DNA of 64,000 nt, from the NCBI RefSeq assembly GCF_007994985.1, contig NZ_VOQF01000004.1, forward strand, positions 149,106 to 213,105, read 5' to 3'. The notes below the pieces were generated by a model. That model was not told the origin of the DNA and ran no database searches. It worked only from the letters and a program-made list of their open reading frames with translations. Below, in pieces: positions 1-10,453 of this stretch (position 1 is its first letter; every line of letters begins with the position of its first letter). This stretch comes from Metabacillus litoralis (GTDB lineage Bacteria > Bacillota > Bacilli > Bacillales > Bacillaceae). A program made the position numbers and the translations under genes.

Positions 1-119
1 TAATATACCATTATTTGTATAATGGACACTGTTTTTTATTTGATTAATTGGCTCCTATCCTCTTTATAAGATCTTTTACTAAACTAAGTAGATTAAATTT
101 GAATCATTAAAATATTCCG

Positions 120-147
120 TTGACTTGTAAATGATATGTGTTATGAT
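120..147 (+). promoter_or_regulatory. Sigma-A promoter of thiC leader
   Basis: TTGACT at 120-125 and TATGAT at 142-147 are separated by 16 bases. They lie about 35 bases upstream of the TPP riboswitch, so transcription would begin just before the aptamer. The -35 and -10 boxes each differ from consensus by one base. Confidence 0.75.
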
Positions 148-179
148 AAAACTGAATTAAATAGAAATTACCAATTTCT

Positions 180-277
180 ACTAGGGGAGTCCATTAGCCT
201 GGACTGAGAGAAGAACGCGTTAGAAGTTCTTTGACCCTTTGAACCTGATCTGGATGATACCAGCGTAGGGAAGTAGT
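180..277 (+). promoter_or_regulatory. TPP riboswitch (THI box) upstream of thiC
   Basis: The conserved aptamer blocks are all present: GGGGAG at 184-189, CTGAGAG near 203-209, and the long 3' block ACCCTTTGAACCTGATCTGG followed by the CCAGCGTAGGGAAG block ending near 275. It binds thiamin pyrophosphate. With the intrinsic terminator at 341-372 it should attenuate transcription of thiC when thiamin is plentiful. A P3 extension (TAGAAGTTCT region) sits between the conserved blocks. Confidence 0.96.
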
Positions 278-340
278 AACAGTTGTAGTAAGGACTTCCT
301 CTACTGTCCCTTATTTACAATTTTTACCTACATCCTTTAA

Positions 341-372
341 ACGGGTTCTGAAAATCAGAACCCGTTTTTATT
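341..372 (+). terminator. Riboswitch-controlled intrinsic terminator
   Basis: ACGGGTTCTG (341-350) pairs perfectly with CAGAACCCGT (356-365) around a five-base loop and is followed by a T-rich tract. It lies between the TPP aptamer and thiC, the expected position of the expression platform. Confidence 0.9.
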
Positions 373-427
373 TTGCCTTCCCCTGATATTTCGCTGAATC
401 AAAAAGATTTTTAGTACTTATTAATAA

Positions 428-2197
<1,770 letters not shown>

Positions 2198-2206
2198 AAG
2201 TACTTT

Positions 2207-2234
2207 GAGGGATGGAATTCACTTCCTCCCTCTA
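2207..2234 (+). terminator. Possible thiC terminator
   Basis: GAGGGA and GGAA upstream pair with TTCC and TCCCTC downstream around a short loop, with one bulged T. The following tract is only moderately T-rich. It lies 10 bases after the thiC stop and before the convergent ymaF-like gene. Confidence 0.45.
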
Positions 2235-2237
2235 CTT

Positions 2238-2636
2238 CTAATTTTGAAATAGAAATGGGTCATACCCAACCGTTTCAAATGTATTACCTTTAAAATTATG
2301 ATCATGTTTAGGTCGTTCTTCCTCAGAATACAGAACTCCACCAAATTCCACTTCTAATGGTTGATCATAATTATAATAAGTTCGATTTTCAATGAGGTGG
2401 TAATGATCACCATTTTCCATGGGAATAGCAGGACCTGTTTTACCATAATAGCGATGATAATGGTTATTTTCATAAGAGGTAATACCTCTAAACAAATGAA
2501 AATGTTGATCAAGTGCATTCCCATTTACCATTCTAGTAAAACCTTCAACAAAATGATAATGCCCATTATCTATTGTTGTTCTTGTAAAATAACGATGTGC
2601 ATGATGTGGTTTTATCTGTCCTATTCTCATATTCAT
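2238..2636 (-). CDS. ymaF: YmaF family histidine-rich protein
   Basis: This 132-residue protein is rich in His, Tyr and Asn, with repeated HxH-type clusters (HHAHRY, GHYHFVEGFT, DQHFHLFRG, NNHYHRYYG, GDHYHLIEN). The pattern matches the YmaF family of Bacillus. The spaced histidines suggest metal binding or a role in the spore or cell envelope, but the biochemical function is unknown. There is no signal peptide and no membrane segment. A TTGGAGG site upstream supports the ATG at 2636. It converges with thiC and is followed upstream by the germination operon on the same strand. Confidence 0.85.
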   Translation of the reverse strand: MNMRIGQIKPHHAHRYFTRTTIDNGHYHFVEGFTRMVNGNALDQHFHLFRGITSYENNHYHRYYGKTGPAIPMENGDHYHLIENRTYYNYDQPLEVEFGGVLYSEEERPKHDHNFKGNTFETVGYDPFLFQN

Positions 2637-2708
2637 TCTTTTCCTCCAACTACCATCCTACTTTCTTTTTATGTTGGTCGCGGGAGGTTTGTTAGTTGTA
2701 CAAAAAAA

Positions 2709-3833
2709 TTATTCTGGTAATTCTTCTTCATCATGTATCACACCAACATGATCCATTTCAGCTGTAACATTTATATCAAATTCTAAATTTGAATAGATGT
2801 TATTCCATGTTTCTATCTTTTCAGACTCTTTACCTTTATTCATTGCTCGATATTTTAACCCAAATCCAATTGGATCAACTTTTTCCTTTTGTAATTGCAT
2901 AAGTAAGTCAAGTATTTTACTTTCTAACTGTTTTTCTAGTAACTTTTCATATTCTTTTATTTTTGTATCCTCTAAATCATCAAATGCTTCCTCAACAACT
3001 CCATTAACTTTTATTTTATAGGAAATTTTACTTGGAGATTTTTCATTCACAATTAGATCGTAGTTTGCTTTCACATTATCTGTTGAAAAAATAAAATAAG
3101 GGCTATTGTCTTCATTATCTACTCTAATATCAAATTTCGATACATGTACCATTAACATATTAAGAAATTTCGTCTGTTCCTTTTCTAACACCAAAGCTAC
3201 CTTCATATTTGAAAATATACTAATTGTATTAATAGCTAGTTCATTTTCTTCTGTTTTTATTATTGGTAAAATAGGGCTAACACCACGTTCTACTTGTTTT
3301 CTTGTAAAATCAAATAAATAAACAGTATGTATATAAGGAGTTTCCGTTCCAGCGGAACTAAAAGTTAAAAAAAGTGAATTTGATGGAATTCGTTCCCCCA
3401 CTGGTTTTGCTTCTAAAACCTCTAAAGCTGTTGGACTTCCAATTGCTGCCCATGCTATATCCTTTATATCACGACGCCTTTCAAACCAATCAAATATATG
3501 TTCAAGGTCTTCTCCCTTTGCAAGTTCTTCACCAAAAACAATTACTTTTGCATGACTAAAATCAAACTCTTTATCAACTTTTGACTTCATTAATCGTACT
3601 GCTTCTGATATTGATTGGGCCGATTCTGTAATAATTTTTGCTTCATCACTTCCTGATTTTGATTCATTTGAAGGAACTGCAAGCTTTAATGTAACATCAT
3701 ACTTGTTTTCCTCTTTAGATTTATCAACACCAATTGACACGACAAAAAAACGTTTATCTATATCTTTATAACCACAACCAGAAGTAAGAAACAATAACAA
3801 GACAATGGTCAATAAAAGCAACCTTCTTATCAT
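2709..3833 (-). CDS. Ger(x)C family germination lipoprotein (C subunit)
   Basis: This is the C subunit of a GerA-type nutrient germinant receptor, a lipoprotein on the outer face of the spore inner membrane. The start of the mature domain (GCGYKDIDKRFFVVSIGVDK) and the C-terminal pattern (IGFGLKYRAMNKG) are typical of Ger(x)C proteins. The signal peptide ends in a lipobox with Cys about 20 residues in. I prefer the ATG at 3833, which follows the gerB stop by one base and starts at the hydrophobic signal. A longer start at 3848 would overlap gerB. It is the last gene of the A-B-C operon. The ligand cannot be read from sequence. Confidence 0.92.
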   Translation of the reverse strand: MIRRLLLLTIVLLLFLTSGCGYKDIDKRFFVVSIGVDKSKEENKYDVTLKLAVPSNESKSGSDEAKIITESAQSISEAVRLMKSKVDKEFDFSHAKVIVFGEELAKGEDLEHIFDWFERRRDIKDIAWAAIGSPTALEVLEAKPVGERIPSNSLFLTFSSAGTETPYIHTVYLFDFTRKQVERGVSPILPIIKTEENELAINTISIFSNMKVALVLEKEQTKFLNMLMVHVSKFDIRVDNEDNSPYFIFSTDNVKANYDLIVNEKSPSKISYKIKVNGVVEEAFDDLEDTKIKEYEKLLEKQLESKILDLLMQLQKEKVDPIGFGLKYRAMNKGKESEKIETWNNIYSNLEFDINVTAEMDHVGVIHDEEELPE

Positions 3834-3834
3834 T

Positions 3835-4923
3835 TTAGCTTTGACCATCCTTTCTTTTTAAAATCCACTTTAACAAAAGTAAGCCTATTATTTGTGCGGG
3901 TAAAAGAAAAAGGAGCCATAGTTTCGCAAGGCTGCTAACAAATATCTCTTCTACAAATAGTTGAAAAATGATAGCAACAACTGAAAATACACTTGCGATG
4001 AGCAGAGGCATAATATTTCTTTTCTTTATTTCAAGCTTCGGAACAACTGATTTGATTTGTTCAAGAGCAACATGCCAATGAAGAATAACACTTGCAAGTG
4101 ATACATTTATATATAATCCCAAAAATAAAATACTTACCCGTTCAATTATCCACAATTCTATTCTTATTGCATCTGTCGTTGCGATCCATGGATAGGTAAA
4201 GGATGCTACCCCATCGAAACCATGCAGACCGATAGGAATGAAATAAGTTGTAACTAAGGTAATAAGTCCAAGAAGTGCTACTAACCATAAATATTTTAAT
4301 TTAACATCTTTATAATACCGATTAAAAATAACTAAATTTGCATAACCACTAAACACAAATAATGCAGTAGACAATGTTTGTATATTTGGTATTTCCCAAA
4401 AGTAGGTTACCGCTATTTGGATAGACTCCCACATCATATATTCATTTGTATAAGACTTGTAAATCACAAAAGCTATTAAAGGTAAATTAACTAATAAGAT
4501 GATTTCCGTTGCAAAGAGAACCTTTTTCGATTCCATAACAACACCAAAGATAATGAGAAACAAAAAAGCAGATATGATTAAAAGCTCATTCATATCAGGG
4601 TTAATAAATTGTTTTGAAATACTTGTAAATGCTAACAAAGTGATTAGTCCAGCTATAAACCATAAACTCCCTTGTGCAACTAAGTATGTAATTCGGAACC
4701 ATTTTGATGTGTATTTTTCTAATATTTCAGGTAAACCCATATATGGAAATTCACTTAAATATTTTGTATACAGGTAGATAATTATCATTCCTACTGGAAC
4801 CGCTAAAAGAATTGCTAAAATTGATCCACTTGTTCTCTGTTCAAGCAACATTTTAGGAACATACGCTACGATGTTTGTTAGCATGTTTAAGATAAGCATC
4901 ATATAAATATATCTTTTTGACAT
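3835..4923 (-). CDS. GerAB-type germination permease (B subunit)
   Basis: An integral membrane protein of about 362 residues with ten or so hydrophobic segments, belonging to the spore germination permease family (GerAB/GerBB/GerKB), itself related to APC amino-acid transporters. In characterised receptors the B subunit forms the germinant-binding pocket. The ATG at 4923 has a GGAAG site six bases upstream and lies two bases after the A-subunit stop. A TTG at 4929 is the alternative start. Overlap or near-overlap on both sides indicates a single operon, expected to be transcribed in the forespore. Confidence 0.92.
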   Translation of the reverse strand: MSKRYIYMMLILNMLTNIVAYVPKMLLEQRTSGSILAILLAVPVGMIIIYLYTKYLSEFPYMGLPEILEKYTSKWFRITYLVAQGSLWFIAGLITLLAFTSISKQFINPDMNELLIISAFLFLIIFGVVMESKKVLFATEIILLVNLPLIAFVIYKSYTNEYMMWESIQIAVTYFWEIPNIQTLSTALFVFSGYANLVIFNRYYKDVKLKYLWLVALLGLITLVTTYFIPIGLHGFDGVASFTYPWIATTDAIRIELWIIERVSILFLGLYINVSLASVILHWHVALEQIKSVVPKLEIKKRNIMPLLIASVFSVVAIIFQLFVEEIFVSSLAKLWLLFLLPAQIIGLLLLKWILKRKDGQS

Positions 4924-4925
4924 AA

Positions 4926-6272
4926 TCAACTTCCTATTTTTGATTCTTTCATTTCTTCTCGAAGAAATAATTGTAAATACGGTTTTCCAAAGCTATTCAA
5001 GTTAACTAGATAATAAATAATTGCTAGTAACCCAATAAGTACACCTACTAATCCAAGAATAGTAGCTAAAACTAATAACAAATATTTAATAACACGCATC
5101 GCAAAGCTCATTTCATTAATAGGTATAACAAAATTTGAAATGGCTACCGCCGAAACAATGATAATCATAATATTACTAACAAGTCCTGCTTCTGTAGCAG
5201 CTTGTCCTAAAATAAGTCCACCTACTGTAGTAGCAGTTGGTCCAATCGCTTTTGGTAATCGTAAACTCGCTTCTGTTAATAATTCCATCATAATTAACAT
5301 AAATAACACTTCAATATAAGCTGGAAAAGGAACAGCTGCCCTGCTACCAGCAATTGATAATGCAAGTTGTACCCGAAACAACTCAGGGTTATAGGCAGTC
5401 ATTCCTACATAAATTGCAGGCAATAATATGGCTACACCTAAACCAAAATACCGTAAAACAAGCAGGAATTTGGTAATCCAATAAGGCTGGTAAATATCAT
5501 CCATCGAGCTCATAAAATCAAAGAATACTGATGGAATAACAAGCGCAAACCTCGTTCCTTCAAGCATAATAATGATTTTCCCTTTAGATAAATTATAAGC
5601 AATTCGATCAGGGCGTTCCGTAATCACTATTGTTGGAAATAACGTGGTTTTTCTAACACTCATTAATCTAGATAATTGACCCGCAGACTGAATGACATCA
5701 ACCTTTGAAGAGTCTAGCTTTTTTTTGACTTCTTTTAATACGCTTTGATCAACCTCTTTAGAATCATAAATGATTTTTATCCCCGTTTGTGATTTCTCCC
5801 CAATGATCGCATCCTCAAAAGCTAAAGTTACTTGATGATAACGATTTCTCAAGATATTTATATTTGTTTCTAAATCTTCACTTAAACCTGTTTGAGGTCC
5901 CTGAATTGTTGTTTCAATTGTAGTATCTGGTATTGTTTTATTTACAAATTGCTTTACTTCTAGAGTTAAGATTTCAGATTGGAAAAATAGTAGCATTGAA
6001 CCTCTTATTAGTAACTCAGTTGGATCGTCCTTTTCCTTTAATACCTTTACCCCTGCTAATGATTTGATATAAGTTTTATATTCTTTTATATTTTCTTCTT
6101 CAAAAAAGGGTGTAAATATATCTTGATGAATTTTTTGTTTATCGCAAATGCTGCTTAAATAACAAAATTCACAGAATGAAGTGTTAGATTCAAGTTTTTG
6201 AAACACTAAATCTGTTGAATTCTTAAATTTTCTTTGAATAGATTCCTTTATATCCACTCTCTTATCGCTCAT
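4926..6272 (-). CDS. GerAA-type germinant receptor A subunit
   Basis: This is a GerA family A subunit: a soluble N-terminal half, then about five membrane segments from near residue 270 (YFGLGVAILLPAIYVGMTAYNPE onward) and the conserved PFPAYIEVLFMLIMMELLTEA and LGQAATEAGLVS stretches. At about 448 residues it is shorter than the usual 480-550, because it lacks a long polar N-terminal extension. The ATG at 6272 follows GGAGAGG by six bases. The ORF opens 15 bases earlier at an ATG that is part of the ribosome site itself. It is the first gene of the operon A-B-C. A TGAATA hexamer upstream may belong to a sigma-G promoter, but the -10 is not convincing. Confidence 0.93.
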   Translation of the reverse strand: MSDKRVDIKESIQRKFKNSTDLVFQKLESNTSFCEFCYLSSICDKQKIHQDIFTPFFEEENIKEYKTYIKSLAGVKVLKEKDDPTELLIRGSMLLFFQSEILTLEVKQFVNKTIPDTTIETTIQGPQTGLSEDLETNINILRNRYHQVTLAFEDAIIGEKSQTGIKIIYDSKEVDQSVLKEVKKKLDSSKVDVIQSAGQLSRLMSVRKTTLFPTIVITERPDRIAYNLSKGKIIIMLEGTRFALVIPSVFFDFMSSMDDIYQPYWITKFLLVLRYFGLGVAILLPAIYVGMTAYNPELFRVQLALSIAGSRAAVPFPAYIEVLFMLIMMELLTEASLRLPKAIGPTATTVGGLILGQAATEAGLVSNIMIIIVSAVAISNFVIPINEMSFAMRVIKYLLLVLATILGLVGVLIGLLAIIYYLVNLNSFGKPYLQLFLREEMKESKIGS

Positions 6273-6410
6273 AAAAAACCTCTCCACCGTATACGTCTTT
6301 TACCTATCGTTAACTGCTACATAAATATTCATACCTCAATATCAAGAATAATTTACTTATCCCTATCAAATAATACCAAAGGTACATAACTTAAATCGGA
6401 GGTTCCTACC

Positions 6411-7370
6411 ATGAAGAAATTATTACTTATAACAGGTTTATTATTACTATTTGGCTTCCAAACAGTACATGCAGCTCCGCCAGAATCAGAAGTTAATTCA
6501 CTCTTAGAAGATCTAGGATGGACAGAAGAAGAATTAACTACTTACCTAAAAGAAACATACGATCTAACATTAGAAGAAATTGAAACAACAGAAGAGTTAA
6601 CATTGCTTTTAGGAACACCAATTACGCCTGAGAATTTAGAACAACTTTTAACTGACTATGAATTAACCAGACCTGAGTTAGATGTTTTATTATCTGAATT
6701 TGGTGAAACTGTTGAAGATTACGTATTTATTGAAGATCTTGATCTTGCAATTAGCTTTTACAGTGATCATGATAGTGAAATATCAGAAATTGAAGATTTT
6801 CTAGCACTCATAGGGTTAACAGATGAGGAAGTTGAAACATTATTTACACATTTTATGGAGCTTGATCAAGAGAAACTAGAGCAACAAATGGAGGAAATTG
6901 TAGCTAGACTTGATCCATTTTTAGCAATGGATGGTATGGAAGAGTTAACACCAGCACAAGAAGATGAGTTAGTTACCATACTTCAAAATATGATGACCGC
7001 TCTACAGCTTAAACCACAATTTTATTTAAAAGACAATAATGGTGTAGAAACAGCTGTTACTTTTAAAGAATTAATTAGTATGGATGAATTGTATGGAAAT
7101 CAGCTTGTTATCAATCTATACAACACAAGTGGTGAGCTATTATTAGACATGCAATTTTCTGAAGATATGTTAAGCTCTGAGTTCCTTATTGAATCTGGTA
7201 TTGAATTTGCTGAACTTGGGGATATAGCTGGAGAATTAACTGCATTACAACATAACCGTTTACCAGACACTGCATCCTCTTTATGGTTAAATATGTTGCT
7301 CGGGGTTTTAATTATAGCTGTTGGATTAATTGGATTCTTCTATCCTAAACGAACAATAAAGGAACAGTAA
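6411..7370 (+). CDS. Processed acidic surface protein with LPXTA sorting signal
   Basis: This 319-residue protein has an N-terminal signal peptide ending near ...FQTVHA, a long very acidic Glu/Asp/Leu-rich region made of short helical units (EELTTYLKETYDLTLEEIET style), and a C-terminal sorting signal. That signal is LPDTA at about residue 284, followed by a hydrophobic helix and the charged tail YPKRTIKEQ. It matches the known family of acidic surface proteins with an LPXTA motif that travel with a dedicated class D sortase. Here the sortase gene starts directly after the stop codon. It is probably anchored to the wall or otherwise processed at LPDT|A. A GGAGG site lies upstream of the ATG. 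The biological role is unknown. Confidence 0.85.
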   Translation: MKKLLLITGLLLLFGFQTVHAAPPESEVNSLLEDLGWTEEELTTYLKETYDLTLEEIETTEELTLLLGTPITPENLEQLLTDYELTRPELDVLLSEFGETVEDYVFIEDLDLAISFYSDHDSEISEIEDFLALIGLTDEEVETLFTHFMELDQEKLEQQMEEIVARLDPFLAMDGMEELTPAQEDELVTILQNMMTALQLKPQFYLKDNNGVETAVTFKELISMDELYGNQLVINLYNTSGELLLDMQFSEDMLSSEFLIESGIEFAELGDIAGELTALQHNRLPDTASSLWLNMLLGVLIIAVGLIGFFYPKRTIKEQ

Positions 7371-7961
7371 ATGAGTAAACGTCTGTCTATCTTTCTAATT
7401 GTTATCGGAATTGCCTTTTTATCTTATCAACTTTATTGGATTTTATATGGTTTAAAGGCTGAAGAAAATGACAATATAAAAATCGTTAACAATATAATAG
7501 AAAATCCAAATCAAGCTCAATCAGTTGATGTAACTGCTCAAGTTTTTCAAGAAGGAGAAAAACTTGGTTCATTAATAATTCCTAAGCTTGATCAAACAAT
7601 CGCTATATTTGAGGGAGATAGTAAAGAGATTTTAAAAAAGGGAATTGGTCATGTTATAACAACTCCTTTACCAGGGGAGGAAAATAATTCTGTTTTAGCA
7701 GGTCATCGTGATACTTTTTTTCGTAATCTTGACAAATTAGAAATTGGCGACAAACTTCTTATCGAAAGAAGTGATATTTATTTCATTTATAAAATCAAGA
7801 AAATTCGAATTGTTGATAAAGATGACAAAACAGTCATTGTTCCGCGTCCTAGAAGCACGTTAACACTTACAACCTGTTACCCTTTTACTTATATCGGACC
7901 GGCGCCACAAAGATATATTATTGAAGCTGAATTAATAAAGAAGCCAAAAATAGAGCTGTAG
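7371..7961 (+). CDS. Class D sortase
   Basis: This is a membrane-anchored transpeptidase of 196 residues with one N-terminal helix (residues 5-27). The catalytic residues are visible: His112 in LAGHRDTFF, Cys169 in the TLTTC motif, and Arg181 in APQRYII. Sortases cleave the LPXT(G/A) signal and transfer the protein to the cell wall. The start codon directly abuts the stop of the LPXTA substrate gene, so the two form an enzyme-substrate pair. B. subtilis YhcS is a relative. The repeat hairpin at 8040-8091 may terminate this operon. Confidence 0.93.
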   Translation: MSKRLSIFLIVIGIAFLSYQLYWILYGLKAEENDNIKIVNNIIENPNQAQSVDVTAQVFQEGEKLGSLIIPKLDQTIAIFEGDSKEILKKGIGHVITTPLPGEENNSVLAGHRDTFFRNLDKLEIGDKLLIERSDIYFIYKIKKIRIVDKDDKTVIVPRPRSTLTLTTCYPFTYIGPAPQRYIIEAELIKKPKIEL

Positions 7962-8005
7962 GGATTATTTAATACATGCAAAAATATTGTAGCTAATACA
8001 GAGTT

Positions 8006-8374
8006 GAGGCTGAGACATAAGTATATAAGCTAATAATAAACCCGAATTATTAGGTGATATTTCAATTAATCGTTCTCCTAATAATTCGGGTCTTTATTTG
8101 CTGTTTTCAATAGATTTTTGATTTTGCTACTATTTTTAAGAACTAGTGGAATGGAGTGGAAGACACTAAGACTCCTTCGGGGATAGAGGAAGTGCTAAAG
8201 ACATGAGGACTTAGCTTCCGCTCGGGTGAATCTTATGTCTGCAGCACAACGGAACAAGCTTGTTTTTCCAGCTTAACTGATTAAATAGATAACAGTATTA
8301 TATATTAAAATATTTTAGATTAATTTAGATTTACTCGTTTTTATGGATGATCTTTTCAAATTATGTCCCACCTC
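8006..8374 (+). repeat. Type A intergenic repeat, copy 1 (MITE-like, complete)
   Basis: A 369-base non-coding unit bounded by inverted ends: GAGGCTGAGACATAA (8006-8020) and TTATGTCCCACCTC (8361-8374). Next to the left end is a perfect 14-bp hairpin (8041-8054 with 8077-8090) followed by a T-rich tract. Then come the conserved tracts AACTAGTGGAATGGAG, GTCTGCAGC and TGTTTTTCCAGCTTA. Copies 2-4 lie at 18.5, 48.2 and 50.4 kb in the opposite orientation. No target duplication is evident. The hairpin faces the sortase gene and may terminate it. Confidence 0.75.
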
Positions 8375-8381
8375 ATTTTAA

Positions 8382-9824
8382 TTAATATGTTGTAAAAGCA
8401 AATAGTTTCTGAATTAGGTATAAAACATATTTAAATAGTGGTAGTTTATCTTGATATTCTTCATAATCTAATGTGTATGTTCCGTTAGAATTATTCCATA
8501 ATCTACTAAAATAGTCTTTCACTTCCTTTATAACTTCTTCATTATGAGTTGAGGTAATTTTTAAATTAGTTTCTAAGTTATAATTATCTAAATTTCGTTC
8601 GGTAAAATTTGCAGAGCCGCCGATTATGATATTTTCATTACTTTTTTCTATAAAAATCAATTTAGAGTGAAATTGTTCTTTACCTGTATTATACCAACGA
8701 ATATTTATTTTCCCTTGTGATAATTGAGTTAGCTCTGCTGCCACAGGCAAATTAGGTAGTCCCATCTTTTCTGAACCAAATGCATTTTGATTCGGATCGA
8801 GAATAAGATTTATAATAACACCACGTTTAGCTGCAGATTTTAATGCCTCAAGCACTTCTGTATCTGCTAAATAAAACATCGCCATCCAAATAGTATCTTT
8901 ATCTTTTGTATCATTAAGATCTTTAATAAGGTGTTTTTGAATTTTCCCTTCAGTTAACAGCTGCACGGATAAACGTCCATCATCCTTATTGTTATACACA
9001 CTTTGCGGAAATTGTTTATCACCGCCTGAAAAATTGGCTACTGCTTGTTCTGTTTTGAGAACCTCATTAACTATTGCTCCGTTTACCTTAAAAGCTATAT
9101 TAGAATGAAAGCCGCTAGCGTTATGAGCATTTGCTGACGTGATAATGACTGAATTTTCAGTAGCAATAACTTTTCTATGATTTGCTTTTATATTCATCAA
9201 TTTTAAATAAGACCTTAGCGTAACATCAGGAGCTTCCTCTGCTAATGGGTTAGGAAGCCAGCCTATCCCCTCTTGTCCAAACCATTGAAAAGTAGTTCTC
9301 CATATTCCTGAAAAAATAGGATTTGGATCTCTTAATTTATTCAAGTTTGTATAAATAACAGTCATATTATTTTCTTTTAACAATTGATGTTGCTTTACGA
9401 CATGTGAACTATAACTTGTATTAATTTTATCTGTTATAACCACAATCTCTATGTCGGGGTTTTTTCTCTTATGGTTAATAAGTTCATTTATAAGATTTTC
9501 ACTTAGTTTAGGAAAATCCTGACCTTCATCTACATAGCTATTTAATAAAAACATATCAATCACTATAAAATCTTTTGCTTCTCTTATTGTTTCATTAATT
9601 TTACTGAATATTGATTGATCAATCACTTGATGATTATTTTTATCTTTATACGTAAGGTCATAAATAAATTCAACATCATCAACTTTATATGTTGGACTTT
9701 CGTATGAGATACCTCTTGGTAAAGTTTTGTATGTATGGTATATGCTCACAGATGTGACTGTCAAAGCTAAAATGATAAAAAGCCAAATCCATTTCCGATT
9801 TAATAAGGTTTTAATTTTCTTCAT
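8382..9824 (-). CDS. Membrane-anchored phospholipase D-like protein
   Basis: This 480-residue protein has one N-terminal membrane helix (about residues 12-30), then two phospholipase-D domains. The HKD motifs are NHRK at His216/Lys218 with SANAHN downstream, and FHSK at His386/Lys388 with GGSANFTERN downstream. In both, the usual Asp of HxKxxxxD is replaced by Glu (223 and 393). Family members include cardiolipin synthases, phosphatidyltransferases and nucleases. The single helix and absence of a second one make classical cardiolipin synthase less likely, so the substrate is open. It is a monocistronic gene. The repeat at 8006-8374 lies seven bases beyond its stop. Confidence 0.85.
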   Translation of the reverse strand: MKKIKTLLNRKWIWLFIILALTVTSVSIYHTYKTLPRGISYESPTYKVDDVEFIYDLTYKDKNNHQVIDQSIFSKINETIREAKDFIVIDMFLLNSYVDEGQDFPKLSENLINELINHKRKNPDIEIVVITDKINTSYSSHVVKQHQLLKENNMTVIYTNLNKLRDPNPIFSGIWRTTFQWFGQEGIGWLPNPLAEEAPDVTLRSYLKLMNIKANHRKVIATENSVIITSANAHNASGFHSNIAFKVNGAIVNEVLKTEQAVANFSGGDKQFPQSVYNNKDDGRLSVQLLTEGKIQKHLIKDLNDTKDKDTIWMAMFYLADTEVLEALKSAAKRGVIINLILDPNQNAFGSEKMGLPNLPVAAELTQLSQGKINIRWYNTGKEQFHSKLIFIEKSNENIIIGGSANFTERNLDNYNLETNLKITSTHNEEVIKEVKDYFSRLWNNSNGTYTLDYEEYQDKLPLFKYVLYLIQKLFAFTTY

Positions 9825-9947
9825 TGCCCGTCCACTACCTCCACTATCAGTAAAGAAAAATCAACTTGTACTAATATCATTTTTTATAATAGTCCATAGA
9901 AAAAAGCTACAATTGTAAAACCGTTGAATGTTGAATGGTAGAAATCA

Positions 9948-9985
9948 AAAAAAGTAGGGAACTCACTTTTAACCATGAGATCCCT
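9948..9985 (-). terminator. Terminator of the DUF3243 gene
   Basis: Read on the minus strand, AGGGATCTCA (9985-9976) pairs with TGAGTTCCCT (9965-9956), with one mismatch, and is followed by a run of seven T. It lies about 25 bases after the DUF3243 stop. Confidence 0.7.
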
Positions 9986-10008
9986 AGCTATTTGCTCTTG
10001 ATTATTCT

Positions 10009-10341
10009 TTAATCTCTAACTAATTTTACTAACATATGTGATAGCATATGCTGTTCTTCTTCGGAACCCACTAACCACAGTTCTTGAAGTAATTTTTCTT
10101 CTCGATTTCTTGCTTGTTCATGCTTTGAGAGAAAGTTCCCCACTTTTTGTGCAGCAATTGCCAGTTGCTCTTCGGTTAATCCCATTTTCTTCCCCATAAC
10201 AACTTTATCACCTAAAAATTCTTTAAATGATTCAAAATTCTTTAAAATTTCATCTATCTTTTCTTCTCCAAGGCTATTTACCGCTTGCTCTACTTGATTT
10301 ATTTTTGCTGATTTTTCTTCAGTACTTTTATGTTCCATCAT
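10009..10341 (-). CDS. DUF3243 family protein
   Basis: A cytoplasmic protein of 110 residues. The stretch ILKNFESFKEFLGDKV, then GLTEEQLAIAAQKVGNFLS and the C-terminal EEKLLQELWLVGSEEEQHML...MLVKLVRD, is the DUF3243 pattern, as in B. subtilis YmfJ. Compared with YmfJ it has an N-terminal extension of about 35 residues. Function is unknown; the family is small and helical. GGAGAG sits just upstream of two consecutive ATG codons (10341 and 10338). An 82-base repeat remnant lies immediately upstream. Confidence 0.8.
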   Translation of the reverse strand: MMEHKSTEEKSAKINQVEQAVNSLGEEKIDEILKNFESFKEFLGDKVVMGKKMGLTEEQLAIAAQKVGNFLSKHEQARNREEKLLQELWLVGSEEEQHMLSHMLVKLVRD

Positions 10342-10364
10342 TATCTCTCCTTTTTTAAATTTAT

Positions 10365-10446
10365 GGCTCTGTTAAACTTTGTTGTTGATTTCCGTTACAG
10401 GCATTCAACAAAGTGCTAATAATCAACATTAAGCTTTAACATAGCC
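10365..10446. repeat. Type B repeat, internally deleted copy
   Basis: GGCTCTGTTAAACTTTGTTG (from 10365) and its partner ending TTTAACATAGCC (to 10446) are the two ends of the type B element seen complete at 44045-44273, with most of the middle missing. Flanks AAATTTAT (10357-10364) and TAATTTAT (10447-10454) agree at 7 of 8 positions, as expected of an aged 8-bp target duplication. Confidence 0.75.
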
Positions 10447-10453
10447 TAATTTA

